A stretch of 64,000 nt of DNA, from assembly GCF_031951985.1 (NCBI RefSeq), contig NZ_JAVLVU010000001.1:1302001-1366000 (forward strand). The letters are read 5' to 3'. The stretch is from Mucilaginibacter terrae. GTDB taxonomy: Bacteria > Bacteroidota > Bacteroidia > Sphingobacteriales > Sphingobacteriaceae. Made by a program: the position numbers and the translations under genes. The notes below the pieces were generated by a model. That model was not told where the DNA came from. It searched no databases and saw only the letters and a list, made by a program, of their open reading frames with translations. This document shows positions 43,755 through 53,211 of this stretch, piece by piece. Each line of letters begins with the position of its first letter. The stretch's first letter is position 1.

Positions 43755-44975
43755 TTATTTCTTGTAATGATAGTCGGCAAAGCGTACGAAATTCTCCCAA
43801 TCATACACGTTCAAATCATGAATACCTTTACGAAGATGATAACCAATGTTTGATTTTATTATTGGAGAGTCGGCAGGTGGCAGTTCGGGTGTTAGTGCTG
43901 TGTTTTTATTATACAATTTATAAACCGGGAGTGCATTAATTAGTGATAAGTAAGACCCACGCGGATCGGCCCACCTGTCGTCGACAGCGTTAGTAGTGTA
44001 TACCGGGCGGGGTGCCATTAAGGCAATCAGCATATGTTGGTCTACGGGTAAATCATTCACCCGATTACTATATTGTTTGTAAGTATCGGCAAACCAGTAT
44101 CCAAACTGTTTATTAATTAAACTTATGGTTTCGCCATATTGCCTGCGCGCTAATGAAGCGCCCGTACTCCCCGAACAGCTGCTGAAAACCAAGGCGAAAC
44201 GCTGATCAAGCGCCCCGGCCCATAGCGAAGTTTTTCCTCCCCGTGAATGACCTACCAGGGCTACTTTATGTACATCAATATCTTTATCCGTTTCAAAATA
44301 ATCCATAACCCTGCTGGCCGCCCATGCCCACGCGCCTATTGCTTTCATGCCGTCTTCCTGAGCTAATAATTCGGGGTAAAGCTGATCGAGCACACCATGC
44401 TGGTAAGCATCTTTTTTATCGGGTGCGGCATCGCCCACATGGAAGGCTGCAATGGCATACCCTTTTTCAACAAGCATTTCGGCGGGCCAAAAGTTGCTTT
44501 TTACCAGGCGCGTTGGGTCGGTGTTTCGTTTACTGCGGTTATTGATCAATAAAAACACCGGTGCGGGTTTTTTGCGGTTATTAGGCACAAACATAACGAA
44601 GGGTATATCAACCTGTTTCCCCTTATTCCAGATGTGAATGGTTACTTCTTTTAAGCTTGCGCGGCCGTCCATAGCATCGGGCATATGATTGGTTAATTCA
44701 AACCTTATGCTGTCAAAACCAGCAGGCGTTTGCCCATAAACATTTTTTTTGAATAACGATATTATCTCGGCCCTCCGCTCATTTTCCCAGTCTTTTTTAC
44801 TTTTAACCGTTTTACCATTTAGCGTCAACAGTACATCGGGCAATGTGTAAGAAGGCACGGCCGCTTCATCATAATTTACTACTTCACCCATAAACGTGTC
44901 TGTTTTTTGAGCGTAAGCGAAGTCATTACCTATTAGATAAAGCAATGTGGTTAAAATCCAAAGTTTGTATTTCAT
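43755..44975 (-). CDS. CE15 glucuronoyl esterase
   Basis: Cleaves esters between 4-O-methylglucuronate of xylan and lignin alcohols. 406 aa with a signal peptide ending FAYAQK. Nucleophile Ser244 is in VGHSRGGKTSLWAG, the form seen in bacterial CE15; the region CSGSTGASLARRQYGETI follows, and NAVDDRWADPRGSYLS and GIHDLNVYDWENF carry probable acid and His. The canonical Glu after the CSG motif is absent, so the catalytic acid is presumably supplied by the later Asp-rich loop, as reported for other bacterial members. It follows the SusCDE-DUF4832 genes by 95 bases in the same direction. Confidence 0.9.
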   Translation of the reverse strand: MKYKLWILTTLLYLIGNDFAYAQKTDTFMGEVVNYDEAAVPSYTLPDVLLTLNGKTVKSKKDWENERRAEIISLFKKNVYGQTPAGFDSIRFELTNHMPDAMDGRASLKEVTIHIWNKGKQVDIPFVMFVPNNRKKPAPVFLLINNRSKRNTDPTRLVKSNFWPAEMLVEKGYAIAAFHVGDAAPDKKDAYQHGVLDQLYPELLAQEDGMKAIGAWAWAASRVMDYFETDKDIDVHKVALVGHSRGGKTSLWAGALDQRFALVFSSCSGSTGASLARRQYGETISLINKQFGYWFADTYKQYSNRVNDLPVDQHMLIALMAPRPVYTTNAVDDRWADPRGSYLSLINALPVYKLYNKNTALTPELPPADSPIIKSNIGYHLRKGIHDLNVYDWENFVRFADYHYKK

Positions 44976-45020
44976 TCAACGTTAAATAATTGTATTAATG
45001 AAAACTTGTACTTAAAGTAA

Positions 45021-45049
45021 CAGCGCTATGGCCTGCAACCATAGCGCTG
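45021..45049 (-). terminator. hairpin between the DUF4832 and CE15 genes
   Basis: Perfect 11-base arms CAGCGCTATGG and its complement around a seven-base loop, 22 bases after the DUF4832 stop. The minus-strand continuation is only moderately T-rich, so it may attenuate CE15 expression rather than stop it. Confidence 0.55.
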
Positions 45050-45070
45050 ATTATTATATACTTTTGATAG

Positions 45071-46639
45071 TTATTGCACTTGCACATTTAACAATTTAAG
45101 CCACCCTGCAGCGGTTAAATCACCATTAACAGCAAGCTTAATACCGGGTTCTTTCTCCTTTTGGGTATCAACAATGGCAACAGCCCATGTGTATGTACCT
45201 GCGGGCAAATCTACTTTGGCTTTTAACTCGTAAGATGCCGGGGTATTTTTAAGCCAGGTTGAAGGCTCGGCCTTGTCATCAACAAAAATCTTTTTTACAA
45301 CACCCGAAGCATCAAGCAAGGCGAAGGCAACTTTGTATTTGTAATTCCATTGCGGTATGTTGTTAGGAAAGTAGCCCCAGCCCATGTTACGCCAGCGGTG
45401 GGTAATGGTAGATTCTTCGCCGCTTTTAACGGTTTCGGGCAGATAAACCCTGTCAGGGTATAAGCGGTAACCACCCTCAGAGGTAAAGCGCTGCACTAAC
45501 GAGAATGACTTGGTAAACCAGCTATCAATTTCACCAACCCTGAAATCCATCATGTTTACCGCAGCCTCTAACGATGCATCAAACTCCCCCTGGCGCACAT
45601 CTTCGGGATGGTCTTGTCTGTATTTTTTGCTTGGGTCGGTCCAGTAGCTGTGTGTACCGGTGGTTATCCAGCCACCTTCCATAATAATGGGGCGTTTAAA
45701 GTTCCATGTTTTGGCAAACGCTTTTTCCCAGCTTTGGTAATAATCGGTCATACCAAAGGCATCCTGGCGCACGCTATAGCCTTTGTTAATGGCTTTAACC
45801 AGTAACCTATCGCTGTTTGCATTTGCCGAACCCCAGCTTGCCGGGTGACCAATTAAACGGTGGTAATTAATTACCAACGGAACTTTAGTGAACTGCTGGC
45901 TATACAAATCAGTAACCCAGTCAAACACTTCCTCTTTAAGCCTTTCGGTATTGGCAGTAACTGTGGCACCCACCTCCTCGTAAATTACGTTGTGTGCCTC
46001 GCCCCATTTACCTAAGCCATAGGCATCAATAAATGCCGTTTTTTTAGGGTCGTTAAAATCAGCAGCCAGTGCGGCAATAAACTTGGCGTAGTACTGTTTA
46101 AAAACAGCATCCTGCGGGTAAGGCGTTCTACGTAAGGGGAACGAAGCGTTTTCGAGGTAATATTTGGCCCCGGCATCAAAAACGAATTGGGGTGTATTAA
46201 GGCCTTGATCGCGCCCATCAACATTTATGCGGAAAGCAATAGGTACCCCGCGGCTCTCGGCTCCACTGATAAGTTTACCTAAGGCCGAGTTTGGGTCGCG
46301 CCAGGCATATACGCCATCGCTTGGGTTAAGCTTAGCCCAACTTGTACGTATATAGCAGGCCGAAGCATAATCAATTGCCTTAACGGTTTTACCTAAATCG
46401 GGCACGTAGTAAGTCATGTCCCAATAGCTTTCATTGTCTCCGCCGGCATACATCACCCAACCGTTCATTGGGTTACGAAACACCGTACTGCGGTTATAAT
46501 TGGGCTTTACCAGCGTGCCTGATGTGGCAGCAGTATCTTTTTCCGAATCCTTTTTGCAGGATACAGACGCTACGCACAATAACGCAGTCACAATTTTTAA
46601 AAGCATTACTTTATAGTTTGAAGTTATCATTTTGAGCAT
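45071..46639 (-). CDS. DUF4832/DUF4874-like lipoprotein, putative glycoside-active TIM barrel
   Basis: 522 aa. Lipoprotein signal with Cys in SVSCKKDS; translation may begin at 46639 or 46630. The middle has barrel-type motifs: RTSWAKLNPSDGVYAW, IAFRINVDG, DAYGLGKWGEAHN (a GxxGE arrangement as in several clan-A hydrolases) and PIIMEGGWITTG with a second Glu. The C-terminal part (ITHRWRNMGWGYFP ... VAFALLDASG ... LPAGTYTWAVAIVD) matches DUF4832. Function is undemonstrated; two well-placed Glu residues suggest catalysis, probably on the glycan handled by the adjoining SusCDE. It lies 28 bases after the SusE-like gene. Confidence 0.75.
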   Translation of the reverse strand: MLKMITSNYKVMLLKIVTALLCVASVSCKKDSEKDTAATSGTLVKPNYNRSTVFRNPMNGWVMYAGGDNESYWDMTYYVPDLGKTVKAIDYASACYIRTSWAKLNPSDGVYAWRDPNSALGKLISGAESRGVPIAFRINVDGRDQGLNTPQFVFDAGAKYYLENASFPLRRTPYPQDAVFKQYYAKFIAALAADFNDPKKTAFIDAYGLGKWGEAHNVIYEEVGATVTANTERLKEEVFDWVTDLYSQQFTKVPLVINYHRLIGHPASWGSANANSDRLLVKAINKGYSVRQDAFGMTDYYQSWEKAFAKTWNFKRPIIMEGGWITTGTHSYWTDPSKKYRQDHPEDVRQGEFDASLEAAVNMMDFRVGEIDSWFTKSFSLVQRFTSEGGYRLYPDRVYLPETVKSGEESTITHRWRNMGWGYFPNNIPQWNYKYKVAFALLDASGVVKKIFVDDKAEPSTWLKNTPASYELKAKVDLPAGTYTWAVAIVDTQKEKEPGIKLAVNGDLTAAGWLKLLNVQVQ

Positions 46640-46667
46640 CTTTTAGTATAAATTGATACTTGGTTAT

Positions 46668-47849
46668 TTATCTCCTGTCGGCCTGTATGGTCATGTTCCG
46701 TAAATCGAAAACCACAATATTGGCCCCTGTGGGTATGGTGTAGTAAGAGTTGCGCTGTGCGCTGGTTGAACCACCTGAAAGCGGAGCAACTGTACCCAAA
46801 ACAAGCGGAAGTTCCTGCTGCGTTCCGGTGGCAGTAAGCGGGCAACTGAATGCGTAGGCCAGATTCTTGTTGTTATCGTTACCTCCGTACACAATAAACT
46901 TGGTTTTGCCTACGCGGGCGCCACTGTACACCAGCACCTGCGGATCGGCGATGCTCACCGTACAATCCATTTTAATAGGTGTTCCAAAATTGTTGATAGC
47001 ACCATGCATCCATAACTCCGAAATTGTGGTTGTAAAGGTGCTCCACTGTACCACTTTGGGGGCAAGTGCTTTTGCAGGCGAATAAATAGTTGCGGTATTT
47101 TTTTGCAGATTAATTACTACACGGTATTCACCGGCGGTTTCTATTTTCCAGGCAAATGGAGTTTCGGCTAATTTTACACCGGTCGCGGTTCCGTCTTTTA
47201 ATGCGGTGCTTGCATCGGTGGCGGTCGCATAGAATGTTTTGCCGCTATTTTCCATAGTGATTTGCAGGTCGCCGGGTTGCAGGTTAAGTACAAAGGCATA
47301 CTGGTTGAGGTCTTCCAGCGTTTTTTGCATTTCAATTCTGTTGGCACCTACGGCGCTGCCCCCTACCGATACTTTGGTTGGCACAACATTAATTTTAACG
47401 GTACGCACTTCCGGCGCTTCAAAGGTGGCGCCGCCTTCCCATTGGGCAGTTACCCTAAACTCCAGCGTAAACGGTTTATTGGTGGCAACTTTCCATTTTT
47501 GGTTTGCCCAGTTCATGAGTTGCTCCGAAGTAAAGCTTTTGCTGAAAACGCCATCGTCTTCATAGGTCATAATGGCGGTAGATGATCCAAAATTGTTGCC
47601 CACCACATCCAGCTTGGTAATGTAGGTTACCATGTGATCATCCGACTGCGACCGGGCTTTTTCCCAGTTAAACGTTAAAATGTTTTTGCCGCCGTTATTT
47701 TCATCCAACGAAATATTTTCGGCCGAAGCCTTGAGCGCCAATGTTTCCTGAGGTTTTTCAATATCATTGATTTCATGCTTGCAGGCACTAAAACAGGCAA
47801 TTACGAGCATTAGACACCATGCGTTAAATAAATATTTAACTCTTTTCAT
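46668..47849 (-). CDS. SusE-like outer-membrane glycan-binding lipoprotein
   Basis: 393 aa. Lipobox FSACKHE. The N-terminal immunoglobulin-like SusE domain is recognisable (ISLDENNGGKNILTFNWEKA, residues 46-65; EFRVTAQWEGG), followed by two beta-rich modules ending in NSYYTIPTGANIVVFDLRNM. SusE/SusF proteins sit on the cell surface beside SusC and SusD and bind glycan. It is 55 bases after susD in the operon, the standard susCDE order. Confidence 0.85.
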   Translation of the reverse strand: MKRVKYLFNAWCLMLVIACFSACKHEINDIEKPQETLALKASAENISLDENNGGKNILTFNWEKARSQSDDHMVTYITKLDVVGNNFGSSTAIMTYEDDGVFSKSFTSEQLMNWANQKWKVATNKPFTLEFRVTAQWEGGATFEAPEVRTVKINVVPTKVSVGGSAVGANRIEMQKTLEDLNQYAFVLNLQPGDLQITMENSGKTFYATATDASTALKDGTATGVKLAETPFAWKIETAGEYRVVINLQKNTATIYSPAKALAPKVVQWSTFTTTISELWMHGAINNFGTPIKMDCTVSIADPQVLVYSGARVGKTKFIVYGGNDNNKNLAYAFSCPLTATGTQQELPLVLGTVAPLSGGSTSAQRNSYYTIPTGANIVVFDLRNMTIQADRR

Positions 47850-47904
47850 ACTACAATTTCTTTAAATCCTTGTGATTCATATTTGGGTTGATATTTTCGG
47901 CTGA

Positions 47905-49551
47905 TTACTTTCCATACCCCGGGTTTTGCGGGAAAGGGGCGTCGCGGTTGGCATCAATAATTGATTGTGGTATTGGCCATAAAATATTGTTGGTTGTTAT
48001 TTTACCGCTGATGGCCGTATTGTAGGTTTTCACCCTTTCAACCAGTTTATTGGTACGCACCAGTGTAAAGCGTCGGCTCTCCTCGCCCACCAGTTCGCGT
48101 ATGCGCTCGTCGAGCAGGAAATCCATGGTCATTTGGCCTGCGTTGATAACCGATGCGCCGGCACGTTTACGCACCTCATTAACCGCATCGGCAGCCTTAC
48201 CCGGATTGTTTTGACCAAGGTAAGCTTCGGCGAGCAACAGGTAAGTTTCGGCCAAACGGAACTTCATGCGGTCTTTATAGCTGCCGGTAAGGCTCAGGTT
48301 TTCGGCACGGCCATAAAAGAATTTAGTAATAGCCGGAAACAAGCTTTTGGTTGAGAACCAGGTTTGCTCGGTAATACTGGCTTTTTTACCAACCAATGCT
48401 GCCTCATTAGGATTGTTATAATACCAGTTGCGTTTGATGTTGTAATTAGAGTTACGAATGTCGGTCGACTCAAAAATACCTGCAACGTTGCCACTTGCAG
48501 TAGTGCCGGTAGTACCCACCCACCATTTCATAGGTGTTAATTGCGCCAAACCACGGCCTCCTAAGGTATCGGCCAGTACAAAACCTGTAATGTCAGGATA
48601 TTTGGGAATCCATGCACGGCGTGTCCAGTCATCAGAGTTGGTGCCACCACCAATAACGTTAAATTCAAATTGTAATACCCAGATGCTTTCTTTGTTGCCG
48701 TTTTTGAGCCTGTTTTGGTTGTTCTCCACGAACAAATCGCTAAACACATCGCCGGCTTTATCCTTACTTGCGCCAAAACGGGTTTTCATGAGGCTGTAGT
48801 TGCCGCTGTTTATTACGGCTAAGGCTGCCTGTTCGGCTAATTGATACTGCCCTTGCATAAGGTACATTTCGCTCAGTAAATGACTGGCTGCCCATTTGGT
48901 TACTTTACCATCTTTAACCTGATCGGGATTAGCTGGCAGGTTTTCGGCAGCAAATTTCAGATCATCAACAATGTGGCCTAATACCTCGGCTTTAGGCGTA
49001 CGGGTAAAGTTAAGTTTAAAATCGTACAAAATGGTTTCCACATAAGGCACATCGCCATATAAATAAACCAGCGTGCGATAGGCATATGCCCTAAAAAAAC
49101 GCGCTTCTGCCTGGAAACGAACCTTATCGGTGGGCGAATCCCAGTTGGTGTTTTTCTCAGAATAAACCAACATTAAGTTGGCCGACGAAATAAGGCTGTA
49201 AGCCCAGTTCCAGTACGAACCTACAAAGCGCTCGGCCGGTGTTAGCGTTAAGTTGGCGAAGGCTGTTAATGAGGCATCGCTGTTAATTACATCGGCAATA
49301 TCGGTAGCGGCCTGTAAGGCTTCATACGGACAAGCGCCATTGTGCAAGTATGCACCTCCCTCGCCAAAGGTATTATACTCTGAACGGGTAAGCGCGTACA
49401 AACCTGCGCTGCCCACTTCAAAGCCATAGGTACTGGTAAAAGTATTGGTTGGAGCCAGTTCGGTTTTAAGCTCTTCGGTTAAAAATTTTTTACACCCGCC
49501 TAATGAGATGAGTACAATAAGCGATAGGCTTGCTTTTATAATTTTTTTCAT
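47905..49551 (-). CDS. SusD/RagB-family glycan-binding lipoprotein
   Basis: 548 aa. Lipobox ISLGGCKKF. Helical TPR region includes RFQAEARFFRAYAYRTLVYL and the C-terminal part RLAETYLLLAEAYLG, AVNEVRKRAGA, FLLDERIRELVGEESRRFTL, closing with QNPGYGK. It starts 17 bases after the susC stop. It belongs to the module that also encodes SusE, DUF4832 and CE15, so a glucuronoxylan-derived ligand is a reasonable guess. Confidence 0.95.
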   Translation of the reverse strand: MKKIIKASLSLIVLISLGGCKKFLTEELKTELAPTNTFTSTYGFEVGSAGLYALTRSEYNTFGEGGAYLHNGACPYEALQAATDIADVINSDASLTAFANLTLTPAERFVGSYWNWAYSLISSANLMLVYSEKNTNWDSPTDKVRFQAEARFFRAYAYRTLVYLYGDVPYVETILYDFKLNFTRTPKAEVLGHIVDDLKFAAENLPANPDQVKDGKVTKWAASHLLSEMYLMQGQYQLAEQAALAVINSGNYSLMKTRFGASKDKAGDVFSDLFVENNQNRLKNGNKESIWVLQFEFNVIGGGTNSDDWTRRAWIPKYPDITGFVLADTLGGRGLAQLTPMKWWVGTTGTTASGNVAGIFESTDIRNSNYNIKRNWYYNNPNEAALVGKKASITEQTWFSTKSLFPAITKFFYGRAENLSLTGSYKDRMKFRLAETYLLLAEAYLGQNNPGKAADAVNEVRKRAGASVINAGQMTMDFLLDERIRELVGEESRRFTLVRTNKLVERVKTYNTAISGKITTNNILWPIPQSIIDANRDAPFPQNPGYGK

Positions 49552-49568
49552 TTTTGCGTGGTTTTAAA

Positions 49569-52500
49569 TTAGAAGTTTACGTTTAGGCCAAACACTAATA
49601 AGCGGGCAGTTGGGTAAGATGCCATCCAGGTATTATCATAGTTAAGCACCTGCCTTATATTAGAGAAAGTGTACAGGTTGTTTACGCTGAGGTTCATATC
49701 AACCGCGCTAACCCCAAGTTTGCGGGCAAAATTTGTGTTGAGTTTATAACCAAATGTTACATTCCTGATTTGTACATAATTTACCTTTTTGTAAAAGCCA
49801 TGCCCAAACGTGTTGTTATAACCCGGCGATACGATGGTAGCTTCGGGGTTTTCGGGTGTCCAATAGTTAGCGTTATGCACGTAGTTGGTTATTCCGAAGG
49901 TCCATGAGCCAAGGTTGGCCATGTTGTCATCGCGCCAAACCCCAAAAGTTCCGGTTGCCAGGGCCGACATGTAAAAGTTTTTATAGCTCACCCGGTTAGC
50001 CAATGAGGCCGTATAACGAGGCATTTTTGAGCCTATGATCTTCCTGTCACTGGTATTAATAAAGCCGTTACCATCAACATCCTGCAATTTGGCCGAGCCG
50101 GGGGCTGCGCCGGTTTGCGCCTCGCGCTGATTTTCGCTGGCATCGGTATAAAAAAACTGGTCGCCACGTTGCCAAATGCCTACCATGTTGTAGTCGTAAA
50201 ACACACGTAGCGGCTTGCCTATAAACCAGTTGTTGTTAATATCATCCAAACCGTCGCCACGCAGTTCAATAATCTTATCACGGTCGAACGAGAAAACCAC
50301 TGTTGAGTTCCACTTAAAGTCTTTATGGCTGATGTTGGTGGTATTTAGCGTAACCTCTAAACCCTGGTTCTGGGTTTCGCCAACGTTGTCCCATATACGG
50401 CTGTAACCGTTCATGATTGGCACGGTGCGGGTCATGAGGAGGTCTTTGGTACGCGAGCGGTACATATCAACACTACCGCTAACCCGGTTGTTAAACAATT
50501 GAAAATCGATACCGATGTTACCTGTGTAGGTGGTTTCCCATTTCAGATTGGGGTTACCTACGCCGTCGCCGGCCAAATAAGCGGTGTTAACAGCGGTGCC
50601 ACCATCGCCCCAAATGTATTTTACGCTTGAGTAAAGACGATCGAGCGTGCGGTATGGCGTAATGGCCTGGTTACCATTTGCACCGTACGACAGGCGTAGC
50701 TTTAGCATGCCTAACCAGTTTACCTTATTTTTCAGGAAGCTCTCCTCGCCAATATGCCAGGCCAATGCGGCCGACGGGAAGAAGGCATATTTATTATTTA
50801 CCCCAAATACCGAAGCACCATCAGACCGGCCGGTAAACGTGGCTATATACCTGCCCTTGTAACCGTAATTTAAACGGCCCATGTATGATAGTAATGCTGT
50901 CTCTGAAAGACTTGAAGTGTTAGTGATGTTACGCGCAGCCGTATTCATCATAAAGTAGCTGGTATCGTCGGTTACAAAGCCTTCGGCGCTTTGAGAGGAG
51001 CCTACACTCTTGGTTTGCTGCACACTGAAGAGGCCGGTTGCATCAAAGCGGTGGTCGCCTATCTGACGTTCATATTTCAGAATGTTTTCCCAGGTATAAT
51101 CATTGTAGTGGCTGTTGCTGATACTGGCACGGCCGCCTACTAATCCGGCCTGCTCGCGGCCGTCAAACGTATCGCGACCATAATAGGTGCCGGTAAAACC
51201 GCTACGGTAATTGTAGCCAAAGTTTGTGCGAGCCGATAAGCCTTTAAGCGGTAATTGGATATTGGCATAAGTTGACAGGAAAAAGTTACGGTTAATGCGA
51301 TCCTGATCGGCATTTACGTTGCGCATTGGGTTTACAATGAGCGAGTACTCCATTGGCTCGGGCACATAATAACCGGCAGCATCTTTATAACTGCCGTAGG
51401 GGCTTTGCTTTATAGCATGCTCAATATTAGGCTGAACGCCGCCATCGCTGCGTTGTGTATATTGCGTACCAACGCCTATGGTTAACCACTTATTAAAGGT
51501 TTGGTCAATGTTAGCAGTCATATTCAGGCGGGTAAGGGTTGAGTTGTATACCACACCGTCCTGCTTTAAAGCCGCCACTGCCGCCATGTATTTGGTAGAT
51601 TCGGTACCGCCCGAAATGCTGAGTTGATGATCGGTGGTTATTGCTTTTCTGAAAATATAGCTCTGCCAATCGTTTGTAATGCCTTTTACGTAATTACCGC
51701 GCTCGGTAACACTGATAATATTTCCGGCAACAGGATCGAGCTGATCGCCGGTGTAACCTTCTCGCAAACGGCCAATGTCTTGCTGAAAGCGGATAAACTC
51801 GTTTGGCCCCATTACATCAATACGTTGCATAGGTTCGGCTACTCCTAACTGACCGCGATAACTAACCTGCGGTTTGCCCAACATACCCCGTTTGGTTTGA
51901 ATAAGGATAACGCCGTTTGAACCGCGCGAACCATAAATGGCCACTGCCGAAGCATCTTTTAGTACGGTAAGGTTTTCAACGTTATTGGGGTCAATATCAA
52001 CCAGCGAACCGCTGTACGGAATACCATCTAACACAATTAAGGGTGAGTTATTGGCCGAAAGCGAGTTTTCGCCGCGAATGAGCAGCGATTGGTCTTGCCC
52101 CGGAGCAGCATTGGAGGTAGTAATGTTAAAACCGGCAACCTGGCCCACCAAACGGTCCATAAGGTTTGGGGTCGATACCATGCCCAATTGTTCTTTACCC
52201 ACCACGGCAAGGCCGCCGGTTAGGTCTTTCTTTTTGGCAGTACCATAACCTACTACTACCAGTTGGTCGAGCACCTTGTCGCCACTCATGGTAATATTAA
52301 TTACGCCCGACGATGGCACTTTTGCTTCCTGGGCATCAAAGCCCACGTATGTAAAAACAAGGGTAGCCGCGGGCGATGCCTGTATGTTAAAATTACCTTC
52401 AGAATTGGTTTGTGTACCCGTTGAAGATCCTTTAACCATTACCGATACGCCAACCAATGGTGCCTTACCCAAATCGGTAACCTTACCTGTAACTTTTATT

Positions 52501-52592
52501 GGGGTTTGTTGTGCGTAACTGTAATTTACGGCCAGCGCCAGCACAACGAGCAGTAGCCAGTTTTTAAAATTGATGTATACTTTTTTTCTCAT
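49569..52592 (-). CDS. SusC/RagA-family TonB-linked outer membrane transporter
   Basis: 1007 aa importer. Signal peptide ending YSYAQQ; carboxypeptidase-like domain (VTGKVTDLGKAPLVGVSVMV); linker VVVGYGTAKKKDLTGG; plug motifs LLIRGENSLSA, IVLDGIPYSG and NLTVLKDASAVAIYGSRGSN; barrel ending FGLNVNF. It heads susC-susD-susE-DUF4832-CE15. Like the other SusC proteins here it has no STN domain. The 620-base region upstream contains its promoter, but no exact -7 element was found. Confidence 0.96.
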   Translation of the reverse strand: MRKKVYINFKNWLLLVVLALAVNYSYAQQTPIKVTGKVTDLGKAPLVGVSVMVKGSSTGTQTNSEGNFNIQASPAATLVFTYVGFDAQEAKVPSSGVINITMSGDKVLDQLVVVGYGTAKKKDLTGGLAVVGKEQLGMVSTPNLMDRLVGQVAGFNITTSNAAPGQDQSLLIRGENSLSANNSPLIVLDGIPYSGSLVDIDPNNVENLTVLKDASAVAIYGSRGSNGVILIQTKRGMLGKPQVSYRGQLGVAEPMQRIDVMGPNEFIRFQQDIGRLREGYTGDQLDPVAGNIISVTERGNYVKGITNDWQSYIFRKAITTDHQLSISGGTESTKYMAAVAALKQDGVVYNSTLTRLNMTANIDQTFNKWLTIGVGTQYTQRSDGGVQPNIEHAIKQSPYGSYKDAAGYYVPEPMEYSLIVNPMRNVNADQDRINRNFFLSTYANIQLPLKGLSARTNFGYNYRSGFTGTYYGRDTFDGREQAGLVGGRASISNSHYNDYTWENILKYERQIGDHRFDATGLFSVQQTKSVGSSQSAEGFVTDDTSYFMMNTAARNITNTSSLSETALLSYMGRLNYGYKGRYIATFTGRSDGASVFGVNNKYAFFPSAALAWHIGEESFLKNKVNWLGMLKLRLSYGANGNQAITPYRTLDRLYSSVKYIWGDGGTAVNTAYLAGDGVGNPNLKWETTYTGNIGIDFQLFNNRVSGSVDMYRSRTKDLLMTRTVPIMNGYSRIWDNVGETQNQGLEVTLNTTNISHKDFKWNSTVVFSFDRDKIIELRGDGLDDINNNWFIGKPLRVFYDYNMVGIWQRGDQFFYTDASENQREAQTGAAPGSAKLQDVDGNGFINTSDRKIIGSKMPRYTASLANRVSYKNFYMSALATGTFGVWRDDNMANLGSWTFGITNYVHNANYWTPENPEATIVSPGYNNTFGHGFYKKVNYVQIRNVTFGYKLNTNFARKLGVSAVDMNLSVNNLYTFSNIRQVLNYDNTWMASYPTARLLVFGLNVNF

Positions 52593-53159
52593 TTAAAATT
52601 TGATATGGTGAGTATGTGTTTGCAATTTGTGGTCAATAGAAGTGCAGGCCACTACTAAAGCAGCTTTAATTGTGGAGAAAGCTTGCGCATGCCCCCGTAA
52701 ATAATTTTTGATTTAAACCTTACCGGTGTTAGTTTGCAAAAGCTTAACTAAACCGTTTACAAAAACTATGTGGTTAACTGTACGATTGATGCTGCGCGCG
52801 ATTTATATAAGCGGCACGAGCAAATAAAGACGGTGTAGATCTTTTGCCATAATTTAAGAGTTTGTTTGGTTTTGAATTAATTAACTGGTGAAGCAAATTT
52901 GTTGAGTAAATGCTCATCCGTAGCCCCATAAATCAATCATTTAGGGGGTACTTTTTCACCAAATGGTTAAAAATCACCCTTTTTATAAGATTATAGCGAG
53001 CAAAACACCCGAGTAATAACACTGTAAATCAACTATTTACATCACACAGCAGGCAGCTTTCTAATCAACGAAAAATATTTAACCTTGATAATGACATAGT
53101 TATGCCTGTATAATTATCTGCAATCAAGACGAACGTGCCAGGATCCCCGCTACAAACAA
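52593..53159. other. gene-free upstream region of susC
   Basis: About 570 bases between the susC start and the terminator of the GH36 operon. No coding frame, repeat or exact TAnnTTTG element on the minus strand; the nearest is TAGTTTTTG around 52761, with one extra base in the spacer. Confidence 0.5.
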
Positions 53160-53190
53160 AAAAATGCGGGCACCACCGATGCCCGCACTT
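53160..53190 (-). terminator. intrinsic terminator of the GH36 operon
   Basis: Perfect eight-base arms TGCGGGCA (53165-53172) and TGCCCGCA (53180-53187) with a seven-base loop, then a run of seven T on the minus strand. It lies 25 bases after the GH36 stop and closes the susD-GH3-GH3-GH2-GH36 run. Confidence 0.88.
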
Positions 53191-53211
53191 TAATAATAGC
53201 GTTAGTTTTTG

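Noticed and set aside
46627..46894. Short minus-strand frames overlapping the SusE-like gene
   Set aside because: They are alternative-frame shadows of the SusE-like coding sequence and lack any domain.
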